A program made the translations under genes and the position numbers. Below, piece by piece: positions 32,605-41,516 of a DNA stretch of 64,000 bases. Within the stretch, counting starts at the first letter, position 1. Each line of letters starts with the position of its first letter. Source of the stretch: JABSOG01 sp965277695 (GTDB lineage: Bacteria > Pseudomonadota > Gammaproteobacteria > Enterobacterales > Alteromonadaceae); NCBI GenBank assembly GCA_965277695.1, contig CBDIDQ010000129.1, positions 1 through 64,000 of the forward strand. The letters are read 5' to 3'. The notes beneath the pieces were generated by a model. That model worked only from the letters and a program-made list of their open reading frames with translations. It had not been told where the DNA came from and ran no database searches.

Positions 32605-33192
32605 TTACGATTGATAATTAACTTGCATCAGCGGTGATGCCATTAGATTTTCAACAGCAATCAACATCACCAATTGCCCCTTATAAAAAAAAGTCCGCTC
32701 AATGAAATCTAGCTTATTAACCTGACTCACCCGACTATTCACTTCGCTAGACCCTTGCTGAGCATCCAGCTCAACATCAGCAGCAGTGAGCACTTCATCG
32801 ACCAAAAAAGCAGTATCAAAATCGAGGTTTTTTATCACCACCAACTGGCTGTGATTGTCATCATTGCCTTTGCTGCGACTCAAATTGAAAAAACCATGAA
32901 TATTGCACACCGACAACACTTCACCATTGAGGTTGATCACCCCCTCAATAAATGCCGGGCTAAAAGGCAACAGCGTAATATTAAAATCTACCAACACTTG
33001 CTGAATATACACCAACGGTATCGCGTATATTTCACCGCTCATTTTAAACATCAAAACTTGAGTGGTTTGTGCGGTAACCAAATCCGTAGCCAAACTAAAA
33101 CTGTCGTCAAAATGCTGTTTAAGCTGGGTCAACCGCTGTTTCAACCGGGTCAGTTCATCTGCACAAAAGCCTTTTTCACTATTCAACTTCAT
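32605..33192 (-). CDS. CheW-like coupling protein (second copy)
   Basis: It links receptor and CheA kinase at the inner face of the membrane. A 30-residue N-terminal coiled coil (LKQRLTQLKQHFD) precedes a CheW domain (about 45-185), with the core ALPLVYIQQVL-like strand, FIEGVINLNGEVLSVCNI and the later AFLVDEVLTA. The ATG at 33192 lies in the last codons of the upstream cheW gene (14-bp overlap); a longer frame from 33240 would run inside it. Two different CheW proteins are typical of Wsp-like systems (WspB and WspD). Confidence 0.88.
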   Translation of the reverse strand: MKLNSEKGFCADELTRLKQRLTQLKQHFDDSFSLATDLVTAQTTQVLMFKMSGEIYAIPLVYIQQVLVDFNITLLPFSPAFIEGVINLNGEVLSVCNIHGFFNLSRSKGNDDNHSQLVVIKNLDFDTAFLVDEVLTAADVELDAQQGSSEVNSRVSQVNKLDFIERTFFYKGQLVMLIAVENLMASPLMQVNYQS

Positions 33193-33736
33193 TGCTATCC
33201 CCTGATACTTCAAACAAACTGGGACGATTAGATTGAGCAATTTGCTCTATTTCGGCTGGATCGATCAACTTATCCTTATTGATCATCAATAGAGGTCCGG
33301 TTGCGATCTGATAAACACAATCAATATATTCATTACCAATCATCGACGGCGGCGTCTGCTTGCTCTGCAAATCAACCCGAAAAAAACCCAACACCTGATC
33401 AACCACAAAACACAATCCGGCACCTTGTTGTTTCACCGTGACAAAGCGGGTATCACTGTCATATTGATGCTGCACCCCATAAAACAGTTGCGCTAAGTTG
33501 ATCACTGGTATCAGAATCCCTTTTAACCGTAACATGCCATCAAAAAACAACGCACTTTTGAGCACTGGTGCCGTTGCTAACGGTCGGCAAACACAATCGA
33601 GTTCCAACACGTTAAAACCAAACTGATGTTCACCCACCCGAAAAACCAACACTTGTTGCTCTGGTTTTTGGTCTGATTTGTATTCCTGTTGCAGTAGTTC
33701 TGACGTGAGCGTTAAAGGACTGGTTTGCATATTCAA
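33179..33736 (-). CDS. CheW-like coupling protein (first copy)
   Basis: A CheW domain (about 28-175) begins with VLVFRVGEHQFGFNVLELDCV and includes DGMLRLKGILIPVINLAQL and LCFVVDQVLGF. The short N-terminal tail is polar. It lacks a kinase or receiver, so it is an adaptor. It lies between cheR (77 bp upstream) and the second cheW, whose start it overlaps. Length (185) is slightly above the average for CheW. Confidence 0.88.
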   Translation of the reverse strand: MNMQTSPLTLTSELLQQEYKSDQKPEQQVLVFRVGEHQFGFNVLELDCVCRPLATAPVLKSALFFDGMLRLKGILIPVINLAQLFYGVQHQYDSDTRFVTVKQQGAGLCFVVDQVLGFFRVDLQSKQTPPSMIGNEYIDCVYQIATGPLLMINKDKLIDPAEIEQIAQSNRPSLFEVSGDSNEVE

Positions 33737-33812
33737 ACTTTGTTTCGAACGATTAAGATAGAGTATAGTCAGGCTTTTGATTTTGCTCTAAATATCATGC
33801 TTAAATATCAGT

Positions 33813-35228
33813 TTATCGACAAGCTGCCTGAGCGATCCTTGCGATGGCTTCCAGCGGAAATTCACCGACATATAGCTGATAATCCTGCTGACATCGAGCC
33901 ATCGTTTTAAGCACGTTGGTAAACGATTTTTTCGCCTTGCTATGCTCACCCAAACGCTGATACAACAAAGCCAGTCGAAAATGGGCGGGAAAAAAAGCCC
34001 GATCATGAAATAACGCACTTTCGAAGCTGCGTTTGGCCTGCATAAATTGCTTAGCCTCAACTTCGATCATGCCAGTGACAAAAAACCGTTTACAGGCAGC
34101 CTCATCCAGATTGTCAACCAGCGAGCATAATTGCAAAGCCCGTTCATAGTCGCCTGATCCCGCTGCTATCATGGCCTGTAAAAGCTTGGCCTCCCAATGC
34201 TCCGGCTGAACCTGCAATAACTGTGTTGTCAGATCTTGCGCCAACTTCATCTGATCAGCCAAATATGCCTGCACACATTGTAAAAAAGTCACATTGCTTG
34301 GTTCATCTGATGAGTCAACAACCAGCTCAGCTATCCTGATAGGTTTAACATAAGGAGTATGAATCGGAGATACTACAGGGACTTCAATGGGCTTATTGCC
34401 TTGAGCTTGTGGTTCATTTTTACGATAGAAAAAGGCACTGTCATATTCCACCAGTTGGTAATCATCATTGTACCCTCGCAGGGTTTCTGCATCACCGAGA
34501 AACAAATAACCGTTACTGCGATTAAGCTGGTACAAACGTGCGGTTAACTCGCTGATTTTTTGTGCAGAAAAATAAATCAGCACATTACGGCAAAAAATCA
34601 CATCAAAACTGTTGTCAACCAAATCCATCTGACTGTCAAACAAATTGAGCGATCTGAAGTGCACCTTTTTTTTAATCCGATCAGCCAAATAATAATACTG
34701 ACCAACACGACGAAAATAACTATCGAGGATAACTTTGGGCAAGTTTTTCACTGAACGCTGGTTATATCTACCCAACTGCGCCAAAGCCAACGAATTTCGG
34801 TCGATATCCACCGCAGTAATAACAAAACGCAGTGTTGGAAAATAATGGCTCAATAGCAAAGCAATCCCATAAGGTTCTTCACCTGAACTACAAGCCGCAG
34901 ATAAAATACTCAGCGCTTGATTTTTAGCGGAAAATTGCGGAAAAACAAAGTGTTGCAAAGCGTTAAAATGTGCACGAATACGATAAAAATAAGTTTCACC
35001 AATAGTTACCGCTTCGACCAAATGACTGAATTCTTCATCAATAGCACCAAGACTGCTTTTCAATAAACGAATATAACTGGACAAATTGTCACGACCCGTT
35101 TCAGCCATACGATTTTGCACCGCTTGGGCTAATTGGCGATTATTACTTTGATCGAAGTCCAGTCCACAGTGATAGTGCAGAAAATCAATGATCGGTTGCA
35201 AGTCAGTGAGAGAAAAAGAAGACGGCAT
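33813..35228 (-). CDS. CheR-type methyltransferase with C-terminal TPRs (471 aa)
   Basis: It methylates glutamates of the chemoreceptor using S-adenosylmethionine. The N-terminal alpha domain (about 1-75) and the methyltransferase domain (about 80-280) include ITAVDIDRN, the SAM-binding AACSSGEEPYGIALLL, FRSLNLFD and DVIFCRNVLIYF. The C-terminal 150 residues contain about three TPR units (for example WEAKLLQAMIAAGSGDYERA). CheR-TPR fusions are the form called WspC. It is the first gene of the minus-strand chemosensory operon. The intergenic stretch before it (35229-35383) separates it from the divergent Xre antitoxin. Confidence 0.93.
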   Translation of the reverse strand: MPSSFSLTDLQPIIDFLHYHCGLDFDQSNNRQLAQAVQNRMAETGRDNLSSYIRLLKSSLGAIDEEFSHLVEAVTIGETYFYRIRAHFNALQHFVFPQFSAKNQALSILSAACSSGEEPYGIALLLSHYFPTLRFVITAVDIDRNSLALAQLGRYNQRSVKNLPKVILDSYFRRVGQYYYLADRIKKKVHFRSLNLFDSQMDLVDNSFDVIFCRNVLIYFSAQKISELTARLYQLNRSNGYLFLGDAETLRGYNDDYQLVEYDSAFFYRKNEPQAQGNKPIEVPVVSPIHTPYVKPIRIAELVVDSSDEPSNVTFLQCVQAYLADQMKLAQDLTTQLLQVQPEHWEAKLLQAMIAAGSGDYERALQLCSLVDNLDEAACKRFFVTGMIEVEAKQFMQAKRSFESALFHDRAFFPAHFRLALLYQRLGEHSKAKKSFTNVLKTMARCQQDYQLYVGEFPLEAIARIAQAACR

Positions 35229-35383
35229 AAATCCGCTTAAACCAGTGAATGATTAAATTGAGGTTAGCATAATAAATCCACCCCAGACAAATTGTAGTGG
35301 TTGCATAACCGCATCCAAAAATAGACATTTTATAACAATAAGTCTATACTCGGATAATCATCAACTAGTCAAGGGCGATCATC

Positions 35384-35791
35384 ATGCAACTTGCCAAGAC
35401 ACAAACAAGCACAGAGCCTGCGGTTGAACATGCTGGCGTCGCTTTAAAGGTAGCTATCAATATTCTTGATAAATGGCAGTGTAAGGCCACCGAAAAGCAA
35501 GCGATTCTTGCCATGGGGCGTTCAACTTTATACAAATATCAAGAAAACACCAGTAACGTCAAACTGTCTCGCGATCAACTAGAGCGCATCAGTTATATCC
35601 TCAATATTCATCAAGCATTACGAGTTGTTTTCTCTAACCCGCAAAACGTTTACGGGTTTATGCGCATGAACAACAATAATCCTTACTTTAATGGTCAAAG
35701 CCCACTCTCACTGATTGTCACTGGCAGCTTTGGCACCCTCTATGAAGTGTTTAAACGAATTGATGCGATGCGTGGTAGCCAGTGGCAATAA
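35384..35791 (+). CDS. Xre/MbcA/ParS-type antitoxin of a RES toxin pair (135 aa)
   Basis: An N-terminal helix-turn-helix-like region (about 15-70, KQAILAMGRSTLYKYQENT) and a C-terminal DUF2384-like domain (about 70-130, ending LSLIVTGSFGTLYEVFKRID) are in the order usual for antitoxins of RES toxins. It binds its toxin and probably represses its own promoter. The ATG is well placed in the 155-bp gap to the divergent cheR. It ends with TAA inside the first codons of the toxin gene, so translation is coupled. Confidence 0.9.
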   Translation: MQLAKTQTSTEPAVEHAGVALKVAINILDKWQCKATEKQAILAMGRSTLYKYQENTSNVKLSRDQLERISYILNIHQALRVVFSNPQNVYGFMRMNNNNPYFNGQSPLSLIVTGSFGTLYEVFKRIDAMRGSQWQ

Positions 35792-36537
35792 CAGGAGTTG
35801 TAACAGAAATCGCGCTGCACAATCATCGCATCCAGTTAAACAATCAAGTTGCCTATCGGCTGATTAACTCAAAATATCCGCCGATTGATATTTTTGATGA
35901 TGTCGCCGACGCCACCGAGTTCGAAGCGCTATTTGCAATACAACAACTAACCAACCCCAGACTGCAAAACCAAATGGGCAACCTCAACTTGTTACCAACC
36001 GAACAAATTCCCTTTGGCATCGCTGGCTGTAGTTATGCCTATGCACCCTTTACTCATATTAATCCAGACGGTAGCCGATTTTCTGATGGCTCATTTGGGG
36101 TGTTATATCTTGCTGATAAAATCGATACTGCCATTAGTGAAGTGCTTTATCATCAACACAAAACTTGGCGAAACATTAGTGAGTTGCATTATGACAACAT
36201 CGTAATGCGAGGACTCAAGTTTATCTTTAGTACTGACTTGATTGATTTGTCCAGCGATGCTGACGAAGCCATCCATCACACCGATGACTACACTGTGGCC
36301 CGAATAGTCGGCAACAAATGCAACAAACATTACTACAGACAAGAGTCCAAAGAAGCGGGGATCCAATACAATTCGGTAAGAAAACCCGGTGCCACCTGTT
36401 GGGCATTAATGAGCCCGAAAAGTATCACCAGTGTGGTTCAGGCCAGCCACTATGAATTTATTTATGACGCTCAAGCGCTTAGCGATAACCCCTTATCCAA
36501 TAAACACAATGTGCGCTTAATCAGCGCCATTAGCTAA
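35782..36537 (+). CDS. RES-domain toxin (probable NAD+-degrading enzyme, 251 aa)
   Basis: The family's Arg-Glu-Ser signature is visible: Arg in VAYRLINSKYPP, Glu in AISEVLYHQHKTW and Ser in IQYNSVRKPG. Characterised RES toxins break down NAD+ and stop growth. The length matches longer RES proteins (about 220-250). A GTG at 35782, overlapping the antitoxin stop by 10 bp, is the only in-frame ATG/GTG/TTG near the beginning. An AGGAG lies after it, which leaves the true start slightly uncertain. Its 3' end overlaps the convergent membrane gene by 4 bp. Confidence 0.88.
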   Translation: MAITGVVTEIALHNHRIQLNNQVAYRLINSKYPPIDIFDDVADATEFEALFAIQQLTNPRLQNQMGNLNLLPTEQIPFGIAGCSYAYAPFTHINPDGSRFSDGSFGVLYLADKIDTAISEVLYHQHKTWRNISELHYDNIVMRGLKFIFSTDLIDLSSDADEAIHHTDDYTVARIVGNKCNKHYYRQESKEAGIQYNSVRKPGATCWALMSPKSITSVVQASHYEFIYDAQALSDNPLSNKHNVRLISAIS

Positions 36538-36935
36538 GCTTGTTGCAGTTGCGCCAGCGAATTTCTCACCACTTTACGCAAATAAGCAAACTGTCCTCGT
36601 CGGGAGTGCTGTGTCAAGGTACTTTGCACCAACGCTCTATCTGATTCGGGCAATCCGGCGACTGCCGTATCAACGGCTTCGCTAACATGACCTTTAAATT
36701 GCTCAATATCATCAGGTTGCAACTCGTCAAACACCCTTACTTGCTCAAGCGCAACTGATACCTGCGCATCAATCCCTCTGGCTTTAAACACCTCAGCTAA
36801 ATTCTGCGCCAGCTGCTTTTCTATTTGCAGGCGTTTTCTTAAATCCATAATACTGATGCCAGCAGCCACAAGGGCAGCGGCAGCACCTAGAGCAGGTAAC
36901 ATACTAGGTAACATGGTTGCTATTAAATCATTCAT
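36534..36935 (-). CDS. Small protein with N-terminal membrane helix (133 aa)
   Basis: Residues 5-26 form a hydrophobic, alanine-rich helix (MLPALGAAAALVAAGISIM). The rest is soluble, helical and charged, including LQPDDIEQFKGHVSEAVD and ending SRRGQFAYLRKVVRNSLAQL. It overlaps the 3' end of its upstream neighbour by 8 bp, so the two are translationally coupled and probably work together. The gene ends tail-to-tail with the RES toxin. No family recognised, and no evidence for an enzymatic role. Confidence 0.65.
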   Translation of the reverse strand: MNDLIATMLPSMLPALGAAAALVAAGISIMDLRKRLQIEKQLAQNLAEVFKARGIDAQVSVALEQVRVFDELQPDDIEQFKGHVSEAVDTAVAGLPESDRALVQSTLTQHSRRGQFAYLRKVVRNSLAQLQQA

Positions 36936-37332
36936 GAGTATTTCTACCTTTAAATTGCCAAAATGGAACTATTTCAACAACATGCCTGTTATATCGCTCA
37001 CAAGCGTGAAGAATAAATATTGATGAGATTGTGCTAATCGAGAAGGTTTGAATAAATGCCAACACCATAACGCCACCGATTAATAAGCCAAATGCCATCG
37101 AAAACAATATACTGATGAAAAAGCACAATGAAAAAATGCCTTTGTTTCGTGAAGACAAACCAATTGAGATTGAATACATCGACGTTGTAATTGCCAATGT
37201 CACATCTGTTGGATCGCCATTGGTTTTCCATGCTTCAATAACCAAAGGGAGTAACGGCAGCAGCATATGTAATATCAAACACGTACAAAATTCTGTTGCC
37301 TCATCTGAAAGTCCTTTTATTGGCTCTGCCAT
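36928..37332 (-). CDS. Small multi-pass membrane protein (134 aa)
   Basis: The start MAEPIKGL (37332) has AGGGAG nine bases upstream and is preferred over the ATG-like start at 37386, which would give a polar 18-residue extension. About three membrane segments are visible (around 20-40, 72-95 and 95-115), and the C-terminus is polar (NRHVVEIVPFWQFKGR). It is the first gene of a coupled pair with 36534-36935. It lies downstream of lysS's terminator on the same strand, so the pair needs its own promoter in 37333-37480. Function unknown. Confidence 0.6.
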   Translation of the reverse strand: MAEPIKGLSDEATEFCTCLILHMLLPLLPLVIEAWKTNGDPTDVTLAITTSMYSISIGLSSRNKGIFSLCFFISILFSMAFGLLIGGVMVLAFIQTFSISTISSIFILHACERYNRHVVEIVPFWQFKGRNTHE

Positions 37333-37480
37333 GCGATTAATCTCCCTTAAATAACGTTCATCAGTATCATCGAGGTAACACCTCAACTAATGCTATTAAA
37401 GGTAAGGTATTTTAGGCAATAAAACAAACTTTTATTAAAAATAATCATGCTTGTGTCTGATTTCGTAGGTTTATTAAAGC

Positions 37481-37517
37481 AAAAAAGATGATCTGCCCTA
37501 AGCCCATCATCTTTTTT
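37481..37517 (-). terminator. Rho-independent terminator after lysS
   Basis: AAAAAAGATGAT (37481-37492) pairs with ATCATCTTTTTT (37506-37517) around a 13-base loop. The flanking A- and T-runs make it suitable for either strand; it closes the prfB-lysS unit transcribed on the minus strand. Confidence 0.85.
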
Positions 37518-37563
37518 AAGTTTCAATCACCGATTATGTGATTAATTTTTCCATCACTTTACG

Positions 37564-39105
37564 CTAGTCACTCTCAGGTCTCATGTGAGGAAATAAAATC
37601 ACATCTTTAATCGTCGGAGAATCAGTAAATAGCATGACCAAGCGATCAATACCAATCCCCTCACCTGCGGTTGGTGGTAAACCATATTCCAGTGCCCGAA
37701 TATAATCATCATCAAAATGCATTGCTTCATCATCACCAGCGTCTTTAGACTCAACTTGGTTTTGAAAACGTGCTGCCTGATCTGCTGCATCATTCAACTC
37801 AGAGAAACCGTTAGCCAATTCTCGGCCACCAACGAAAAACTCGAAGCGGTCAGTAATAAACGGATTTTCATCGTTACGACGAGCCAATGGTGAAACTTCC
37901 CACGGATAAGCGGTGATAAACGTCGGTTGATCTAATTTATGCTCTGCGGTCTCTTCAAAGATCTCACACAGATATTTACCCGGTCCCCAGACCTTCGCAT
38001 CAACAGGCTCTCTAACGCCCACTTGCTTAGCATAAGCTTTAAGCTGCTCAAAGTTTTCTTCCGGATGATGGAATACCTCAGCGTCCAACTCAGGGCAATA
38101 TTTGATGATGGCATCAGCCATAGTCAAACGAGTGAACGGTTGACCAAAATCATACACCGTTTCTTTCTCGACATTACCTTCATCATCTTTAACCGTGCTT
38201 TTGATCAACACTGTACCAAGCACATCCTGAGCAACGGTTCTGAGCATTTCCTCTGTTAAATCCATCAAATCATTGTAATCAGCATAAGCCTGATAGAACT
38301 CAATCATGGTAAATTCTGGATTATGACGAGTCGACAAACCTTCATTTCTGAAATTACGATTGATTTCAAAAACCCGCTCAAAACCACCAACAACCAAACG
38401 TTTCAAATACAACTCTGGCGCGATACGCATATACATATCGATATCCAGTGCATTATGATGAGTGACAAATGGCTTGGCAGTTGCACCACCTGGAATGACC
38501 TGCAACATTGGCGTTTCAACTTCCATAAATTCGCGTTCTTCAAGGAACTTACGAATGCCAGAAACAATCTTGCTGCGAATATGAAAAGTTTCACGGGTTT
38601 GTTCATTAGTGATCAAATCGACATAACGCTGACGATACTTAGTTTCTTGATCAGATAAACCATGGAACTTTTCTGGTAACGGACGTAATGATTTGGTCAG
38701 TAAATTGTACTGTTCCATATGCACGTATAAATCGCCCTTGCCAGATTTGCTTAACGCCCCGGTCACGCCGATGATATCGCCGATATCCAGCACACCCCAG
38801 CGGGCTTTAATCGCTTTTTGCGCATCTTTATTGGCATAAACTTGGATTTTACCTTTCATGTCCTGAATTGACATGAAAGGACCCCGTTTAGCCATGATAC
38901 GACCTGCAACACTAACCACAATCGGTGTTTCAGTTAGTTCTTCTTTGGTTTTATCGCCGTATTTAGCTTGTAAATCACCGGTATAATGCTCACGGTTGAA
39001 ATCATTAGGATGGCCGTTAGCTGGGCAATCTTGGCGAATGGCATCGAGTTTGCCGCGTCGCTCGGCAATTAGTTTGTTCTCATCTTGTTGGATTTGGTCT
39101 GTCAT
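37564..39105 (-). CDS. lysS: Lysyl-tRNA synthetase, class II
   Basis: It charges tRNA-Lys. An OB-fold anticodon-binding domain (about 60-170, VSVAGRIMAKRGPFMSIQD) is followed by the class II catalytic core. Motif 2 is FRNEGLSTRHNPEFTMIEFY and motif 3 is GIGIDRLVML. The length of 513 is normal for bacterial LysS (about 505). The ATG has AGAAGAGA upstream. It is 37 bp downstream of prfB, the same order as in E. coli, so the two are probably co-transcribed, with a terminator beyond the stop. Confidence 0.97.
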   Translation of the reverse strand: MTDQIQQDENKLIAERRGKLDAIRQDCPANGHPNDFNREHYTGDLQAKYGDKTKEELTETPIVVSVAGRIMAKRGPFMSIQDMKGKIQVYANKDAQKAIKARWGVLDIGDIIGVTGALSKSGKGDLYVHMEQYNLLTKSLRPLPEKFHGLSDQETKYRQRYVDLITNEQTRETFHIRSKIVSGIRKFLEEREFMEVETPMLQVIPGGATAKPFVTHHNALDIDMYMRIAPELYLKRLVVGGFERVFEINRNFRNEGLSTRHNPEFTMIEFYQAYADYNDLMDLTEEMLRTVAQDVLGTVLIKSTVKDDEGNVEKETVYDFGQPFTRLTMADAIIKYCPELDAEVFHHPEENFEQLKAYAKQVGVREPVDAKVWGPGKYLCEIFEETAEHKLDQPTFITAYPWEVSPLARRNDENPFITDRFEFFVGGRELANGFSELNDAADQAARFQNQVESKDAGDDEAMHFDDDYIRALEYGLPPTAGEGIGIDRLVMLFTDSPTIKDVILFPHMRPESD

Positions 39106-39142
39106 TTCGATTCTCTTCTAAGGGATCTCTTCAAGGTGCTGG

Positions 39143-40241
39143 TTAAAAACCAGCTTTCAAACTCGCTTCAAGGAAGCGGTCCAGATTGCCGTCAAGCACA
39201 CTTTGGGTATTTCTGTTTTCGACGCCCGTTCGCAGGTCTTTGATCCGCGAGTCATCCAGCACGTAGGAGCGAATTTGACTGCCCCAACCGATATCTGATT
39301 TAGTGTCTTCTAGCGATTGCTTTTCGTCTTGTTGTTTTTTCAGTTCCAGCTCATACAACTTGGCTTTTAACAGCTTCATCGCCTGATCGCGATTTTTATG
39401 CTGTGACCTGTCTGCCTGACACTGTACCACCGCATTCGTTGGCAAGTGAGTAATACGCACCGCCGAATCAGTTTTATTAACATGCTGACCACCAGCCCCG
39501 GAAGCCCGGTAAGTGTCAATCCGCAAATCTGCCGGGTTGATATCAATTTCAATGGAGTCGTCGATTTCAGGATAAACAAACGCCGAAGCAAACGAAGTGT
39601 GACGCTTACTGTTTGAATCAAAAGGGGATTTACGCACCAGACGATGAACACCGGTTTCGGTTCTTAACCAACCATAAGCGTATTCGCCGGAAATTTTGAT
39701 GGTTGCGCCTTTAATCCCGGCAACATCACCGTCGGTGGCTTCAATCAGTTCAGTTTTAAAGCCTTTGGCTTCACCGAAACGCAAATACATCCGCAATAAC
39801 ATGTTGGCCCAATCTTGGGCTTCTGTGCCACCAGAGCCGGATTGAATATCCAGATAACAGCTTGATACATCGTGCTTGCCGCTGAACATCCGGTTAAACT
39901 CCAGCTTAGCCAACTGTGCTTCAAGATCATCGCTTTCGCTGATCGCTTCGTCTAGGGTTTCTTGATCTTCGGCTTCTACCGCCAATTCAACCAAACCTTC
40001 AACATCTTCACAACCACCATCAAGGTTATCAATGGTCTGCACAATCAGTTCTAATGAGACTTTTTCTTTACCGAGGTTCTGGGCTGTTTCCGGTTTATTC
40101 CAAACGGCTGGATCTTCCAGTTCTTTGTTTACTTCTTCTAGACGCTCTTTCTTAGCATCATAGTCAAAGGTACCCCCGAAGTACGTCTGTACGTTCGCGT
40201 AATTCTTTGACTTTATTTATTACCGGGTTGACTTCTAACAT
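39143..40241 (-). CDS. prfB: Peptide chain release factor 2, with programmed +1 frameshift
   Basis: It recognises UGA and UAA stop codons and releases the finished peptide. The gene starts at ATG 40241 and runs 25 codons to CTT TGA C. The ribosome must slip +1 at this in-frame UGA (40166-40164) to continue with GACTATGATGCT, giving a product of about 365 residues as in E. coli. A GGGGG just upstream serves as the internal Shine-Dalgarno that promotes slippage. The codon-recognition tripeptide SPF (in KSPFDSN) and the GGQ motif (SGAGGQHVNKTDSAV) are intact. So it is a working, self-regulated gene and not a pseudogene. Confidence 0.96.
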
Positions 40242-40270
40242 GGCTATTCTTTCATTCTCCGTCTGCTGCG

Positions 40271-40310
40271 CTCAAACTGCGCCAAATTGCGCCCAATTAC
40301 GCCCAATGAC
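40271..40310. repeat. Four 10-bp iterons in the prfB leader region
   Basis: CTCAAACTGC, GCCAAATTGC, GCCCAATTAC and GCCCAATGAC run in exact 10-bp register. In the minus-strand direction they read GGGCGTAATT-like units, resembling GGGCGTAATA in the array beyond trpS. The array lies 30-70 bp upstream of the prfB start codon. No known operator is recognised. Confidence 0.6.
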
Positions 40311-40596
40311 GCAAAAGGGAGGGGGCCGAATTGTAACAAATATATCCGGCTAATTGCAGTACCGGAGTAAATAATTATTCACATAATAACCAACCGATAA
40401 CCAACCAATAACCCGTCGACAAAAATAATTAAATTATGACCTTATCAAACTCATTCTCAACTAAATGGCACTGAGTATGACCAATAAGGCTTGCATCAAC
40501 AGGTCATAAAAAGTACAATCCAGCCGAAGTTTTTAGGGGACTTTGTACGTAATTTTCAGATCTAGATGTTCAGATCACCAATCTAAGGAATATTTT

Positions 40597-41451
40597 ATGA
40601 AACGACTAACACGATGTTTACTTGCATTAACTGTCGCAGCCAATATTGCAGCGGTACAGGCAGCTGATCAAGTCGAAACCTTCCAGGGTCATGCCGTTAC
40701 TGGCGGAAATCGTTTATTGGGTCAACCAATCCAAGATTTCGGACCACCATTAAACACTTTTGGTTTTTACAACATGGGCGTTTTCAACCCAGATGGCAGC
40801 AACCAACCTTTTCCAATTGATCAAAATACGCCAGATGATGCGATCCTCGCAACTTCCGTTGATCCATTCTTTTTAACAGCAGCGGGCCTACCACTCTCAC
40901 TGATTGATGAAAGCCTGAACAATATTCGCCTAGCTGATGTGGCTATTAACACCAGTGTCGCTGGTACCGCCAGCTCAGCCCTGCCTTCAACGCTTGACGT
41001 TGACCCATTAGTGCCGAGTCAGGTACCAATGAAACAAGTCACACTTAAAGATTGGTTGTCAGCCGAAGGCACAGCAAAATTCAAATGCACTGATGACAAA
41101 AACTCAGTATCAATTAAAGTTAAAAACTTGCTGCCTAACCGTCTATATACGGTATGGGGGCTATTCCTGTCAGCTGAAGGCAAATTTAAAGCCGCTACGC
41201 TAGGTGGCACACCTAACGCCATCTCTACAGATAGCAAAGGTAAAGGCAAATTTAAGCGTGAGTTAGGTTTTTGTGCTTTTGATGAGACCCAATCAGGCGC
41301 TCGTTTAATCGCCCTTGATATCATTTATCATTCTGATCACCAAGCTTACGGTGCTGTGCCTAGCTTAGTTGCACAGAGCGATATCACCGGTACCGTTACT
41401 CATAGTCACCTGTGGTTCCCCATTCATGGCGAAACATTGATTGAAGATTAA
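40597..41451 (+). CDS. Exported protein of unknown function (284 aa)
   Basis: The ATG at 40597 follows TAAGGAATATTTT and opens a clear Sec signal peptide (MKRLTRCLLALTVAANIAAV, cleavage near Ala23). A longer frame from 40543 adds an untypical 18-residue head. The mature protein has a Gly/Pro-rich first half and a beta-rich second half, with LPNRLYTVWGLFLS and a His-bearing C-terminus (YHSDHQAYG, HSHLWFPIHGETL). These His residues could bind metal, but no known family comes to mind. It is a single gene between divergent prfB and convergent recJ, ending near a small hairpin. Confidence 0.7.
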   Translation: MKRLTRCLLALTVAANIAAVQAADQVETFQGHAVTGGNRLLGQPIQDFGPPLNTFGFYNMGVFNPDGSNQPFPIDQNTPDDAILATSVDPFFLTAAGLPLSLIDESLNNIRLADVAINTSVAGTASSALPSTLDVDPLVPSQVPMKQVTLKDWLSAEGTAKFKCTDDKNSVSIKVKNLLPNRLYTVWGLFLSAEGKFKAATLGGTPNAISTDSKGKGKFKRELGFCAFDETQSGARLIALDIIYHSDHQAYGAVPSLVAQSDITGTVTHSHLWFPIHGETLIED

Positions 41452-41469
41452 GTAACAGCCAATACAGGA

Positions 41470-41491
41470 GCCAAACCGCACAAGGTTTGGC
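41470..41491 (+). terminator. Short hairpin between convergent genes
   Basis: GCCAAACC (41470-41477) pairs with GGTTTGGC (41484-41491) around a 6-base loop. No T-run follows, so it is at best a weak terminator for the exported-protein gene or a two-way 3' stabiliser with recJ. Confidence 0.45.
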
Positions 41492-41516
41492 CCTACTCTT
41501 CACTGTTAATTGTTAA

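Noticed and set aside
23812..35228. Flagellar chemotaxis operon
   Set aside because: No cheY, cheZ or flagellar structural genes. CheR-TPR, CheA-REC and double CheW point to an alternative-function system.
39143..40042. Apparent 299-codon prfB truncated at the 5' end
   Set aside because: The missing start lies in another frame joined by the programmed +1 shift at CTTTGAC; the gene is complete.
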